DNA of 64,000 nt. Source: Emergomyces orientalis (lineage: Eukaryota; Ascomycota; Eurotiomycetes; Onygenales; Ajellomycetaceae). Of this stretch, positions 47,143-59,445 are shown piece after piece. Each line of letters begins with the position of its first letter. Positions within the stretch are counted from its first letter, which is position 1. The notes under the pieces are model-generated. The model worked only from the letters and a program-made list of their open reading frames with translations, was not told the origin of the DNA and searched no databases. A program made the translations under genes and the position numbers. The stretch is from positions 1,116,001-1,180,000 of the forward strand of contig MOWL01000067.1 of assembly GCA_002110485.1 (NCBI GenBank), in the 5' to 3' direction.

Positions 47143-48458
47143 TTATTTAGGTTTGAACAAAAGCCGTAGAGGACTGGGCTTCTTCATCTTGTCCTTCCTT
47201 TTCTTGTCTTTCTTGTCCTTGTCCCTATCACCCGACTCGGTAGGGGCTCCGGTCCGCCTGGACCGCCTCGAGCTTCTGGTAGTGTGTGTGTAGTTTGATG
47301 CGGTATCTCTGACGGACTCTGCACCCCTGGCACTTCGTCTACTACCACCGTCTCGATACTCTGATCTAAGGTGGTGGTTGGTGTGGCCTGAAGGGAAGAT
47401 TCCAGATACAGCAGCAGCTCGTGGAGTGATGAACTCTCCATCAACGGACGTCGCAACACTGTCCGCTTCGGAATCAGCAACGCCACGCCTCCAGCTCTCC
47501 ACGCGGCTGACGTCCTGGTTGAGTTCTATCAATTCATCCGTACTGCCCTCTGGGTGCGCGCCGCTCGCGGCTTGGATGCGCTTGACAATCTTATATCCGC
47601 CGAACATGACGACGGTGACGCCGAGTCCGACCCCGGCGGCAATCATGAACTGAGGACTGGACAAAAGCGCAAACACAGCCGGTGAGCTCGATTTCAAGGC
47701 CGCCAACGCTGCTGGAGCTAGCTTTGAAGCGAGATTGCTGATCTCTGCAAGCGTGAGTGCGACGGCAGCCATAGCTTCCGGATGCTTCTGTAAGTGGGCC
47801 ATTGTAGCTTTCGCGGAATGCTGGGCACAATCAGCTTCGACGAGAAGGTCTTTGGCCTTGGCAACTAGTCCGCTCACAACATCCTCGGGGTTTGAGTTCA
47901 CCCGCTCCAGTGATGCAGGGTGATATTCACCGTATGCTAGATCCATGTCGACGTGGGGAGCGGAATGGGATCGATTGCTGGGATGAAGATATTGGGGCTG
48001 GGCAGCGACGGCATTGGAGGTGTGCCGGCGTGAGAGTTGCCGTTTTGGTATTTGATCTGGGTGCGAGTATACGGAGTGCGTGTCTTGTTCGATTTGGTGA
48101 GGGTACCGGCGGGAAGGATGGCGATCTTGTTCACCGTGTCGAGCCACTGATTTCGATCTTCCTGGATACCTTTTTGAGGAGGCAACGGATCGGGAATCGT
48201 GGATGTGATAGTTGGCCATTGTGCGACGAGCTTCCAGCTCCGCATTCTTGAACGCTTTGTCTGTGTTAATTTCGGCCTTGCGTTCTCGGTAAGCTGATCT
48301 AGCTTCTTTGAAAACGCCAAACAAGTGCTTGCTCTAAAGGTATCAACAAATATGAGTAGTTGTTTATTGAAAAAGTGTATAATAAGGTAATGACTTACCG
48401 TGCTCACCACCTTCCCCGACTTGTCGAACACCGCTATGGTATGGCCTAGCGCAGCCAT
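47143..48458 (-). CDS. Conserved fungal protein with one membrane-like segment
   Basis: Exons 48458-48399 and 48333-47143 (my parse) give 416 aa. The donor is GTAAGT and the acceptor TTTAG; the join reads GKVVSTSKHLFGVFKEARSAYR. The first 40 residues look structured and conserved (ALGHTIAVFDKSGKVV). Residues about 60-150 are Arg/Ser/His-rich and disordered. A helical middle part (KAKDLLVEADCAQHSAKATMAHL, then ALTLAEISNLASKLAPAALAAL) leads into one hydrophobic segment, FMIAAGVGLGVTVVMFGGYKI, followed by an acidic then Arg/Ser-rich tail ending in KKDKKRKDKMKKPSPLRLL. It resembles uncharacterised proteins of filamentous ascomycetes. A single-pass membrane protein is plausible; function unknown. 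Confidence 0.8.
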
Positions 48459-51400
48459 GATTATGTAGGTTTGAATTTGCCGGGAATCAGCTAGTTACTT
48501 CCAGCAACGATATCACAAAAAAAATATCAACTTCTGGAGGTATAAATATTGCACAGCTTGTATTGACTTTTATTCGAGAGGGCTAGGGTGTCGCGGAAAA
48601 GTCGAATGGGACTAGCGGTGTGGGTGAGTGATGGCAGGAATGCCGAACTCAGAGAATGGAAACAGAGCCACCAAACGATTGCAAATAATTAATATGTCGA
48701 AGAAGCGTTTCGACTGCTGAGGGGGCCTGCTAATGTTGATACTCCTGGGGGAGCTTTGCAAAATATGGGGTAGCGTTGAGAGGATATATATATATATATG
48801 GCAGAAAAAGCGAGCTACCCAGGGGTTTTTTTGATGACTGGCTCGGCCAAAAAAGGGCGGTGCGTCTGATGGTAGGAAGAATTCGGGGCTGCTTGCTGGC
48901 TAGAGAAATCAACAGGCTATATAACGTTGTGGTTGATATTTGTTGGCAGGCCCGTCATTGTTGGGCGTCAATTTAGCATGGTGCCTGATCCAGATAACGC
49001 AGCGCCTCGGTGTATGTGGGGCATGAAGCCCATATAAACTGCAGCTAATCACTGGAAATGAAGCGGGTAGCGGAAAAGTAGTTTCTCCTCAACCATAAAA
49101 TTATCAATATAATCAAGGCCAACAGAATAAACTAGCCTGGAATAGAGGAGCGATAATGAAATGTCGCAGGTGGCGTCATAAAATGCAGGGACATCTATTC
49201 TAACTGGGCCTATTGAAAATAATGAGCACTTTTTGCGTGTCTCGTCCCAGCCAACCGGCGAGGTCCTAAATGGCAGACGGGCTATGGGGTGACATCTGGA
49301 GATGAGGCGTAGCAAAGCAAGCCCACTGGTTGGGCAGAACAGCGAAAACCCAAGGAGGGAACAGAGTTTTACATTACCCCAACGGCTGTGACAACAAGTA
49401 GAAATCCGTTTGGTGAATTCCTCACAAACAGCAATACGGATGCGAAGAAATTGTTGGCTGTTGGCCCTGTTGATTGACACTGCTGGAATATCACGTGATA
49501 TTCAATCGCCGAATAGGGACGTGTTACTAAGCAGCGACGTGGCGCATTCACATTTTGTGGCGCATCATCTGCTTACACAGCCACATGAGGCTCGTATATC
49601 ATGCGCCACAACAGAAAATTCCGCCGAATTTTTCCGGTCCTCCAGCCCCATGTCAGACAAAATGGATTGCTTTGTTTACAATTTTCGACTACTGGGAACT
49701 AGATCCCATCCTTGGCTCCTTGGCTTTGAACAGTGCCAGCTGAAAGAAAAAGAGGTGTTGTGCTGTTGAGAGTGGTGCACCTGCTCATGGTGGGCTAAAT
49801 ATGTGAAGAGTCTGGAGCCTGTTCAGATTCTTCCCCCAGCAATCAAGACCTGCTTTTCTGTCGCATATCTTTCTCCACAGCTGCCTGCTCCCTCTTCATT
49901 GTTTTATGTCTAGTAGCTTTCTAGTTTCTAATCTGTAATATCACCCCTGTAACCCTCTCCTTTGGGCATTTAATACTATCCAACGTATATTTGTTGATAA
50001 TTTTGCACGTGTGAGCATGCTCAGGTTAGCCAAATTTACCCGTCATCGTCAGTGGGGAAGTTGTCACATTTTTATAGATCGCAGACAACATTTAATCTTC
50101 CTTGAACCGCGCGATCTCCATGATATTCGAGAATTTTTCAGAGCCTTTGTCATAAAGTGGCGCCCTCTGCATGAAATTTTGGCCGATGAGAGCTCCTCTG
50201 GCCTGCCATTCTTCAGATCTGATCAACATGGAGGCTCGAAATTGGGTTTAGATGTGTAGTTAAGTACACAACTGCGTCATATGACTGTGTTTTGCTCAAC
50301 ATCGACGACGCTGCGGTCATGGCGGTTGATTTAGTTTTCCGTGGAACGATGGAGGTAAAATAGAATATTGGTGGATGTTTGTACCCGCTTGTCACGGAAT
50401 ATCCATGAACAAGATAATTAAACCCAGAGGATATGGAGAAAAATTATTTGGTTTCGGTGTAGTGTTGATCTGGCCTTTCACAGACATTTTTTGTTTGTTA
50501 AATCTGTTGACAAAAACAAACTCTCAGAAAAGGGTTCCTCATCTGCTGTCACTGAATGAATTGTTAAACCATTCTCCTCGCCATGTAAAAGATCAGAGGA
50601 TTTGCAAAATTAAAAGCCCCTGTATGCACCATATGAAACCGACCACACAGAAAAATCCCAATTGTCAATGAAGCTTTGGGGAAACTTCAAACTGTGTTGA
50701 GAAAACATGGATTTTTGAAAGATGGCATGTCATGCATCATGAGGTATGCAAGTGTGCACAAATTCAATAAGCAAACCGTGGCAAGTGTCATGGTGTCCCT
50801 CCAGCAAGAGGGAGATACAATGAGCAGGAATTTCCTGCTTGCATTTCAATTGCAACCAGCGTGGCACTTCTTCGCGAGGCATAAGATGGACCTATCGCAG
50901 ACGAGCAGCGTTCGTCTCAACTCTCAAAAGTCCACCGAGCAGAGAAACGCAAAACAAAAATAAAATATGGAAATAAAAATTTCATAAAAATATCCCAGGA
51001 AAAAGAAAAGCCCCAACAGGAAATAAATCTTCGAAGCGGCGGTGAGAGAACCGACTCACACACAACTTCCCCTACCCTCGATTCTCCATGACATGACCGT
51101 GTGTTCCTGTCTGTGTCCCCCGTAATATATCCTACACCCAGTCGATGCCACCACTCTCATCTCCTATTGCATCATTTCCGACGCAGATAATTCGCGAGAA
51201 ATCCCGTAAATGATGAAGGCGTGCAAGCAGCACCCGGGAAAGGCTCTCCTAGCACGGCTTTGCTGGGAGAGAGAACCAAGGTTAGTCACTAGAGCAAGAA
51301 GGGAAAAAAGCAAAGAAAATTTTCTTTTCCTCCCCGTGGAGGAGGAGACGGACAGTTATTCATGGTGACTCGGTTGCTCTGTTTGACTTGGTGGCTCTTT

Positions 51401-52073
51401 TTATTCTTTGAAACCAGGCCGTATCTTGGGATAGTTCCACAATAGCTGGGGGCAGTGGAGAAGAAGAAGTGCAATCTTTGAGCCTGGAGAAAGAGTTTCG
51501 ATTTTAACCTTGCCTATTCCCGTTTATCTTGAAGCTAACGTTGTCCTCTTGGTGGTGGTTGTCCACTATCGATGTCAAGACCGAGAATGAAGTGCAGCCC
51601 AGATATGGAGTGGATGCAACCAAAAAAGTCCGGTGAGCTTTTGAGTATTTTTGTTTCTCCCTATATACATATCCACCAGCGAACAAAATGGGGTTTTAAA
51701 ACAATATTTCCCTGCATAATTTCTGTTCCGGTATTATTTTTGAAGCATTTGTTGTTGTTGGAGTATGGATTCGGTCGCAAAAACCTTGTGCACCGCCACA
51801 GATATATATATTTTCTTACCCCAGATTAATTTTGATTTTTTTTTTTTGGCGGGAAGTTCCAGACTTGAAAACGACGACGGAAAAACTTCACCTTCTCCAA
51901 ATTAGGCCTTCTGTGGATTGCTACACCTCAAACAACCCCACGCTGTTGTTCACTAGACATGCCATGGTGAAATGATTGGCGTTGGACAAGAACATTCCCT
52001 CTTCTGGCGTCCCATTGCTTAATAATAAGGCCTTCCTTTCTTTCCCCTTGGACCCTGCTAATTAGACGGAATC
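48459..52073. other. Long divergent intergenic stretch
   Basis: About 3.6 kb between divergent genes with no confidently supported gene. It has an (AT)n run at about 48784-48799, pyrimidine-rich leader sequence before 52074, and one weakly coding-like segment at 50017-50363 listed separately. Confidence 0.45.
50017..50363 (+). pseudogene. Possible relic coding segment, unknown
   Basis: From ATG 50017 a frame reads MLRLAKFTRHRQWGSCHIF, then EPRDLHDIREFFRAFVIKW, to a stop at 50259. In another frame the coding-like stretch TTASYDCVLLNIDDAAVMAV continues to a stop at 50363. The two could be one short gene with a frameshift or missed intron. No domain is recognised and the coding call rests on composition only. 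Confidence 0.25.
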
Positions 52074-55000
52074 ATGGATGATTCAGACTTTGATGGCCCC
52101 TCGGATATTGAGCTGGAGCTGGACAGACGGCCCCAATTCCAGCCCCAGCATAGCTACTGCAACGGAGAGACACCTCCTGATATCCAGATAAACAATCCAT
52201 GTGCTGTGGGCCATCGTGTCCAGGCAGTTCGCTCTGTTCTTGCTTTGGTTCTTGACGAGGAATGTGTTTTTGCGGGTCTGCAAGGTGGCGATATTGTTGT
52301 ATGTTTTAATCCCGAATTTAATACTTATATAGATATCCGATGAGAGATGATCAGGTGGCTAACGTCATGACATGTATGCCTGATGTTCCCAGGCTTGGTC
52401 ACTCGAAACCTATGAACTGATCCTATCAGTGAAGGCTCACCAGGAGAGTGTGCTAGGTTTGTATCTGTCCGACGACGGGAGCCTCCTTTTTTCAAGTGGG
52501 GGAGACTCCGTCGTTAATGTATGTGTTATTATACACTTCCTTTGTTTGACTTATTTTTGAGAAGTGGTACTTCTTGTACAAGGAGACTAATACTGGCTAG
52601 GTTTGGTCAACGAGGACATTTGAGCGCCTCTATTCGATTTACTCGCATCACGATGTGGGTGATCTGTTTACAGTGGTGTACTCCCCAGTTCTGAAAACCG
52701 TTTATTGCGGGGGTCAAAACACGAGCATTCAAGTGCGATTCCCTAACCCTGCTACTGTTGAGGTTATAAAGCTGATCCTCGACAGTGGTGTGACCTCCAA
52801 CTGGATGCTCCTCCACCTCCACCAGTTGCTGTACATCCGTCAAACAGGAGACATCGATTTTTCGATTCCAAAGGCCCTGGTGGCATTGTTACACTAAATC
52901 CCGATGCCGGGGAAGCAGCTGAAAAGCTTGGCCATGGCGGCCAAACGCTCACATTCAAAAGAGACCAGCACAAGTTATATGCCCACAATGGCTATATATA
53001 TTGCATGCTCTTAGTCCGAGGCCTAGAGGAGTGGGCCAATGGCGAGGAAGTACTTTTGACAGGATCTGGGGATGGGTCAGTCAAGCTTTGGGAACTTGGC
53101 AAATGTCCAGAAGGCTCCCTGGTTGAGTTGGCTGAGTTGAAAAATGGCAGTGATTCGGTACTCTCTATAGCTGTTGACGGTGCTTTCCTCTACTGTGGCC
53201 TTTCAGGAGGTGCCGTTTACATATGGAACCTGGATTCTCGTCAGATCATCAGGAAGCTCACCGCCCACAACGGAGACCTCTGGGCAATTGATGTTGTGGG
53301 AAATGTTACCATCACTGGTGACTCCTCTGGTGTTATCAGGGTATATATGCGCTGTCCTCTATCTAAATTGCGCCCCTCACTGACCATTAATGACAGAAAT
53401 TTAACTCCAGATTCGAAGAGATCGGGTCATGGGTTGCTCACGAAGGAACGATGCTAGCTTCCTCAGCTGGTGTTTTCAATGACAGGCGTATCTATGCTAC
53501 TGGTGGCAACGATAATACAGTCGCTATTTGGGATTTAACAGAACACCCCCAAGATCTCCACGAGAGCCCTGCAGTTGGTAACGGTACGGAGCAATCACAC
53601 CCATTGTAATAGCCATTTGCTAAATTCGTTTTAGATGAGATGGTCAATAGTCTGGCAAAGTTTGTTGCCTTTAAGACAATATCCTCCAGACCCAAATTTG
53701 CTGGAGAATGCAACCAGGGCGCAGCTTTTCTTCGTCGCCACTGCAATTACTTGGGTGCTAAGACTAAACTTTTGGTGACTGGACCAGATACCAATCCCAT
53801 TGTCTTTGCAAAATTTGACGCCGCCTCGAAGTCATCAACCAATAAAACTATTTTATTCTACGGCCACTATGATGTTGTCGGTGCGGATACCAATCATCTG
53901 AAATGGAACACAGATCCATTCCAACTCAGTTCGATTAATGGATTTTTGTATGGTCGAGGCGTGTCAGACAACAAGGGTCCGGTTCTTGCTGCTCTATATG
54001 CCGCTGCTGAGCTAGCCCAGAAGAAAAACTTAAGTTGCAATGTCGTCTTTTTAATTGAAGGCGAAGAAGAATCTGGTTCCCAAGGATTTGCGCATACAGT
54101 CCGGAAACACAAGGACTTGATCGGAAATATCGACTGGATCCTCCTGGCAAATAGCTACTGGCTGGACGATCACATTCCATGCCTGACATACGGTTTAAGG
54201 GGTGTAGTTCATGCTAATTTTGTCGTGACGAGCAGTAACCCAGATTTACACAGTGGTATCGACGGCAGTTCCCTTCTCGATGAGCCGTTGAAGGACCTAA
54301 CAATGCTCCTGGGTACTCTCGTTGGTGTGAAAGGGAAGATAAACATTCCAGGTTTCCATGACCCAGTCCTGCCCCTGACTGAAACGGAAAAGAAACGATA
54401 CGATGCGATTGCGAAAGCTCTGCTTCCTCACCACCCAGAAATTGAGGACAGTGAATCTTTCACTGATTCCCTAATGCACCGCTGGCGTGAGCCGTCGCTC
54501 ACAATCCATCGCGTCGAAGTCCCTGGATGCCAAAATACCTCGACAACCATATCGCGAAGAGCGCGAGCGACGCTTTCCGTCCGAATAGTTCCTAACCAAG
54601 ACGCCGATAAAGTGGCTGCCGATCTGACGGAGTTTGCACAAGCCCAATTTGAAACATTTGATTCGCAAAACACTCTCACTGTCGAAATAACCGGAAAAGC
54701 GGAACCGTGGCTCGGGGACCCTGAGAACGACATCTTCAAATTACTCTCACGTGCCGTAACCGCGGCGTGGTCATCCGCCAAGGGTGACCGTCACTACAAC
54801 TACCCGCCTGTTAATCCATCCAGCCAACTATCTTGTCGCGAACTTCTCCGCACAAACTCAACAGACAGTGTAGCCTCGCATATCGACAGGATAATTTCCT
54901 CATCTTCCTCGGCACCGAAAACGAGCTCGGGACACAGGCTCTCCGCACCCACCATACCGACCTCGTCAACCCTCGCGCACGGCTCAGACCTTCCAGGCAC

Positions 55001-55490
55001 TAAACCTCCCAGCATACCACGTGAACCCTGCAGACACGTCACATCTTCATCCGCCTGCGAGATAACCTTAGCGGCAGCTATAGTAGCGGCAGCAGCACCA
55101 GGAACGACGCATCACCACAAGCAAGAATCACAACAATCCAATACACGGGCCTCTACATCAACCTCCCAGGCATCATCATCTCTAAGCCGGCCATGTCAGG
55201 TCGTTCGACCCATCTATATCCGTGAGGGTGGCTCGATCCCGACAATCCGCTATCTGGAGAAAGAATTTAATGCACCAGCTGCTCATTTACCATGCGGACA
55301 AGCGAGTGATCATGCGCATTTGGATAACGAGCGGCTAAGGGTTGAGAATTTATATAAGAGTCGAGAGATTATTGCGCAGGTATTTAGGGATTTGGGAAAG
55401 GATGGCGAAGTCAGTGGCAATGATGGCGTTCTGGAGGACGATGACTGTCCCGAGAATGAGAGTGAGGGTGAGGGGGATTTGGAGACGTAA
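52074..55490 (+). CDS. DUG2: DUG2, WD40-M20 subunit of the glutathione-degrading DUG peptidase
   Basis: Six exons (my parse): 52074-52298, 52393-52518, 52601-52732, 52786-53340, 53397-53583 and 53635-55490, giving 1026 aa. The N-terminal half is a WD40 propeller (GSGDGSVKLWEL, GAVYIWNLDSRQ, GGNDNTVAIWDLTEHP). The C-terminal half is an M20 metallopeptidase. Metal ligands are seen in FYGHYDVVG, GRGVSDNKGP and IEGEEESGS; the end has YIREGGSIPTIRYLEKEF and LPCGQASDHAHLDNERLR. Dug2 pairs with the amidotransferase-like Dug3 to hydrolyse the gamma-glutamyl bond of glutathione in the cytosol, recycling Glu, Cys and Gly when sulfur or nitrogen is short. A Ser/Thr/Pro/Ala-rich insertion of about 130 residues (about 54780-55190) separates the two conserved M20 parts. 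Splice choices follow the WD repeats and are consistent in frame. Confidence 0.92.
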
Positions 55491-56092
55491 AATGTGAGGA
55501 TAGGCAGATCAATGGAATGGGGATACTAGATTGTTGACTATGTCGGTTGGTATCGAGTCCTGATCTTTCTTCTCGTTCCCTTCGTCCGCCTCCCTTCTGA
55601 TTACTGTTCAGTTCTACTACTTACCTATATTTCTTACGTCGTTGTATTGATAGAATCCTTCTTCCTCTCTGCTTGAAGTTGCTTTTTTTTTAACCCTTCT
55701 TTCTCGGACTTATACCTTCTTTATACCCTTTTAATTCCCCATTCATATTTTTTGTCTTCATGCACTCACTATTTTCGCTCTTTCCAAAATGGCACACGCA
55801 AAAGGAGCAAAACACAAAAGGCGCGGGTAGAAATTATGCAATAAAAAAAATAAATTAGAAAAAATCAAGGGCGTCTCTTAACACTACATTTAATCCCATC
55901 ACATTTTAAAGAAAGTACCCGTTAAAATGTAATGCATCATGTATCCAGTGGAAGCTACCATTCAAATGCCATGTATTCATACATACACCAAGAAAGAATT
56001 CAACTCCACGCGAATAATACAACACAAAAAACGTAATACACAAAAGCACGAAACCTGTCCTCAACGCATATGTATATACACGTTCAGTTCAA
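55491..56092. other. Convergent intergenic
   Basis: About 600 bp between the 3' ends of DUG2 (+) and the TAPT1-family gene (-). T-rich then A-rich blocks (about 55685-55860) probably serve 3' end formation on both strands. No gene seen. Confidence 0.5.
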
Positions 56093-59000
56093 TCACCAAA
56101 TCCTCTTTGCCGCCATCTCATACCTCATCACTCCTTCAATCCCATAGCCTCCAGTGCTGGGCTTTCCAACTCTATCTCTCTCCTCCATCTCCCTTAATCG
56201 CCTCGCGCCATCCGGGTCGTCAGCGTATATCCATCTTCTCCGATCCTCGCCCACCTCCACAGCACCCCAGCCACCAACGCGGCGAGCACCCTCGACAATG
56301 TCGGGATTCGTCGTCATAGTCGGGGGGCTGGAGGATGGTGGAGAAGTGTTGGTGGCTTGGATTGCTGTTGACTTAGACGAGGAGGAATTCGTGATTGTAG
56401 TCACTGATGAGGAGGCGGAGTCCCGTTCTAGGGATTTCATCTTCTTATAGCGGGCGCGGGAGTAGCTGAGAAGGACTATGCCGAGAATGAGTTTAATAAG
56501 GAGGAGGGTGAGGTATAAAAGGAGGATGAGGATGGTGGTGAATATTGGTATGAAGGCTGCGGGAGATGGGGTGGCATAGGCTATTACGGTTTGGAATAGC
56601 GAAGAGAATTTAGTGGTGAAGCTGGCGTGGAAGGGGTAGAGGGGCAAACTAAACGAGGGTGAAGGTGACGGAGATGGGGAGTAATGTTCATGGATTGAGG
56701 TTAGGGATGTGGTGTTAGAAGGCGTGACGAAGGATTGCGTCTGTGGGAGCCACGAGGTTAAGAACATTTGGTATGTTTGGATTGAGACGCGAAAGAAGAG
56801 GCAGGCGAGAGGTATGACAGGTAGGCCTAATCTACGGTTGAGGTTCTGATCCGCGAAGGCATTTGTATAGTAATCCTTGGCGAGGATATCGAGGAACCGG
56901 TCATACATCGCGGGACGAGTATTATTGAATTTATTGATATACGCATGCTTCAACCAGTCCACTAACATCTCAGAGCCTAGGACAACAAGGAAAGGTCCGA
57001 GGACATGGCCGATCGTTGGGAGGAATGAGTTCACTTTGCTAAGTGAAGAGAGTAGAGATGACGGGAGGATGGTGAAGGCCTGTGGAAGTATGGATGAGGA
57101 GGTTCTCGGCGGGGTTACGAAGGATGTAGAATTTGTACTCGCGGATGGATTGCTAGCAAATAAGCTCAAGCCACTACCAAAGCTGAAGATACCCGTTTCA
57201 ACAATATTTCGAGACGCGATGATTGTAAGCATCAGCCAAAGCTGAAATCGTTCAACAACGTCGGCACAGGTAAGTTGGAAGAGATTCTCCTTCTCGAATT
57301 TTTTGAAAACCGTGGATTTGATTTCCACAAATTGGTTCGATAGCAGGAGAGTAATCAAGGCATTTGAATACGAATTCACCGCTACGTTAAGCGTGATGAC
57401 TTGATAGAAAAGCGCGGTAGAATGGATAACGGTATATATTAGCGCGATGATAAAAAGCCAAAATGGACGGAGTATCTTGCTGCGTCCATCGGGTTTCCTT
57501 TCAAGTGCTTCGCGTGAAAACAGGCATTCAAGGACGTCCTGACCAATGGCTGAAAGCAGCCTATCGCCAACCTATATATTCGAGTAGGTATTAGCCTGTC
57601 GCACACAAAATGAAGTGACAAACCAGATAGAAAATATACCTCAAGTACGTTATAAATAACATAAAGTTTAATAGCTGCCTGCCCGCGAATCCAATGATAC
57701 ACCCGGCTGGCATCGAAATACATTAAAATCAGGCATGTACATATCATGAGAAGACCTTTCAAAATATCTGCCTTATCGTTTGGTAAAAGTGTCGAGGGAA
57801 CAGACTTATTCCTACGGTGTCTTCGACTGGCAGACACCCGGTTTCGCCGTTCGTTTTCAGATGCCCGATTCTTGGCATCATGGTCAAGGAATTGGTTCGC
57901 TAGATCAGTAGAATCATCATTCGAAAATATTGGCCGCGATTGAGTAGAGTCCTCTTTAATCTTTTGATCGTGTCCGTTTATGATGGTAGCAGGCCACCCC
58001 TTTTGTCTCCGTCGCCATACCCTGCCAAGTCCTGTAACAATAAATCGTGAAATGAACTTGGCTTCCGCTCCAACATTGATAGCCCAAGATTGAAGAAGAA
58101 TAAAAATTGACTTCAGAAATCGTAATGGTAGGATCGTGAAGTAATAAAGCCATGAATCGATACATGCAAGAGTGCCGAAGAAAAGTACCCGTTCTAGAGC
58201 AGGAGGTAGAAGAAAGAAATTTTGCAGCCGTTCGAGTTTCGCTCGGGAGGACTCGTAAGGGAAATCATTCTTAGTGGAGCGGTGGATGTATAATGGCGAG
58301 GGCCGATCAGATGCCAGTTCTAACTGGAGATACGTCGGGATAGAGAACGGAGGGAGTGGGATGGATTGGGGAACAGGAGAAGGGAGTGGATCTAATACTG
58401 GTACTGACATGCCGCGAGTTTTAGATGTATCAACACCGTCTGGTCGTGGGCGGGAAGGCCATGAATTAGCCAACCTATCACCACTTGAGGAGGATCGCCG
58501 CTTTTGAGAAGTATCAGGGGTTGACACAGCTCGGGCTGGGGAACTTTTCCGATGGGGAGAAAATAAGGGGGCCGTTTGCTGCGCGGACCCAAGAAAGTCG
58601 GGTGGGTCCTCCAGATGGACATTTCTGCCAGCACTCAGTTTGCGCCTGGGAGCTTTTATTCGTTTCGAAAACCCATTCACAACCCGTCTACTCATCGGCG
58701 TGTCTAGCCCTGCGCCAATTTTCAATGAATCTGAGGATCCTGAAGCACCCAAAGTCGGCTGTGCTCTATCCGGTTCCAGTGGGATGGAGTGTAGCGTTAA
58801 AGATTCGGGGGCGGAGGTGAGCTCATGAATTTTTGCAGGTGATAGTTTTAGAATTTTGTCCTTTTCACGATCATGGCTAGAAGGGGATTGTGGGCATGTA
58901 TCGATCCGCTTAAGAGAAGATGGAGTTCCTATATCTGCGGGTTGTACGAATTGAACAGCTGGCCTTTCCCAAGAGACCGGGGCTGTCACCGTTGCAGCTC

Positions 59001-59445
59001 CTACTTCAACATTCTTGACGGAAATTCCTAAATCTGGCCGAAAACTTGTTGAAATTGGTACAAATTGCGATTTGGCTCCCCCCCGATCCTTCGTGGCTTG
59101 GGTGGATGTATGGATGGTTGGCAACTTTACACCGTCAAGTTTGGGCAGAGTAGCTTCTTCGGGATTATGGTCATTCCGAATTCGCACAGAGTCCTTATGC
59201 AGGACCCCCATTTTTGTAGAACTTTGTTCATTAACCGGCCCACACCCTGATACATTCAAGCCCGCCTTTACTTCCATGTCTATTTCGGTGCCGTTCCCTT
59301 TCGAACCCCCACCAACACCACAAGTTCCGTTCGTACAACCATTTTCGGAAAGGCCGCCAGGACTTTTATATCCAATCGTCCCGATCTCACTACGGCGGTC
59401 AGAAACCGCTGTAGAAGCAGGAGTATTCCCAATTATGTTCATCAT
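56093..59445 (-). CDS. TAPT1/EMP65 (DUF747) family ER membrane protein
   Basis: Exons 59445-57640 and 57571-56093 (my parse) give 1094 aa. Joining across the intron (GTATAT...TATATAG) gives YNVLEVGDRLLSAIGQDVLE, the conserved core of the family. The first ~370 residues are disordered and Ser/Pro-rich. The domain opens at about 370 with YLQLELASDRPSPLYIHRST and continues as RLQNFFLLPPALERVLFFGT. Several TM segments follow (for example FWLFIIALIYTVIHSTALFY, IIASRNIVETG nearby, ILLLYLTLLLIKLILGIVLL). FALFYQVITLNVAVNSYSNALITLLLSNQF-type sequence (about 620-650) and EIKSTVFKKFEKENLFQLTC are family hallmarks. Yeast Emp65 works with Slp1 in an ER complex guarding soluble protein folding intermediates; vertebrate TAPT1 acts in development. 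An ER role is inferred. The long intergenic region upstream is its promoter side. Confidence 0.9.
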
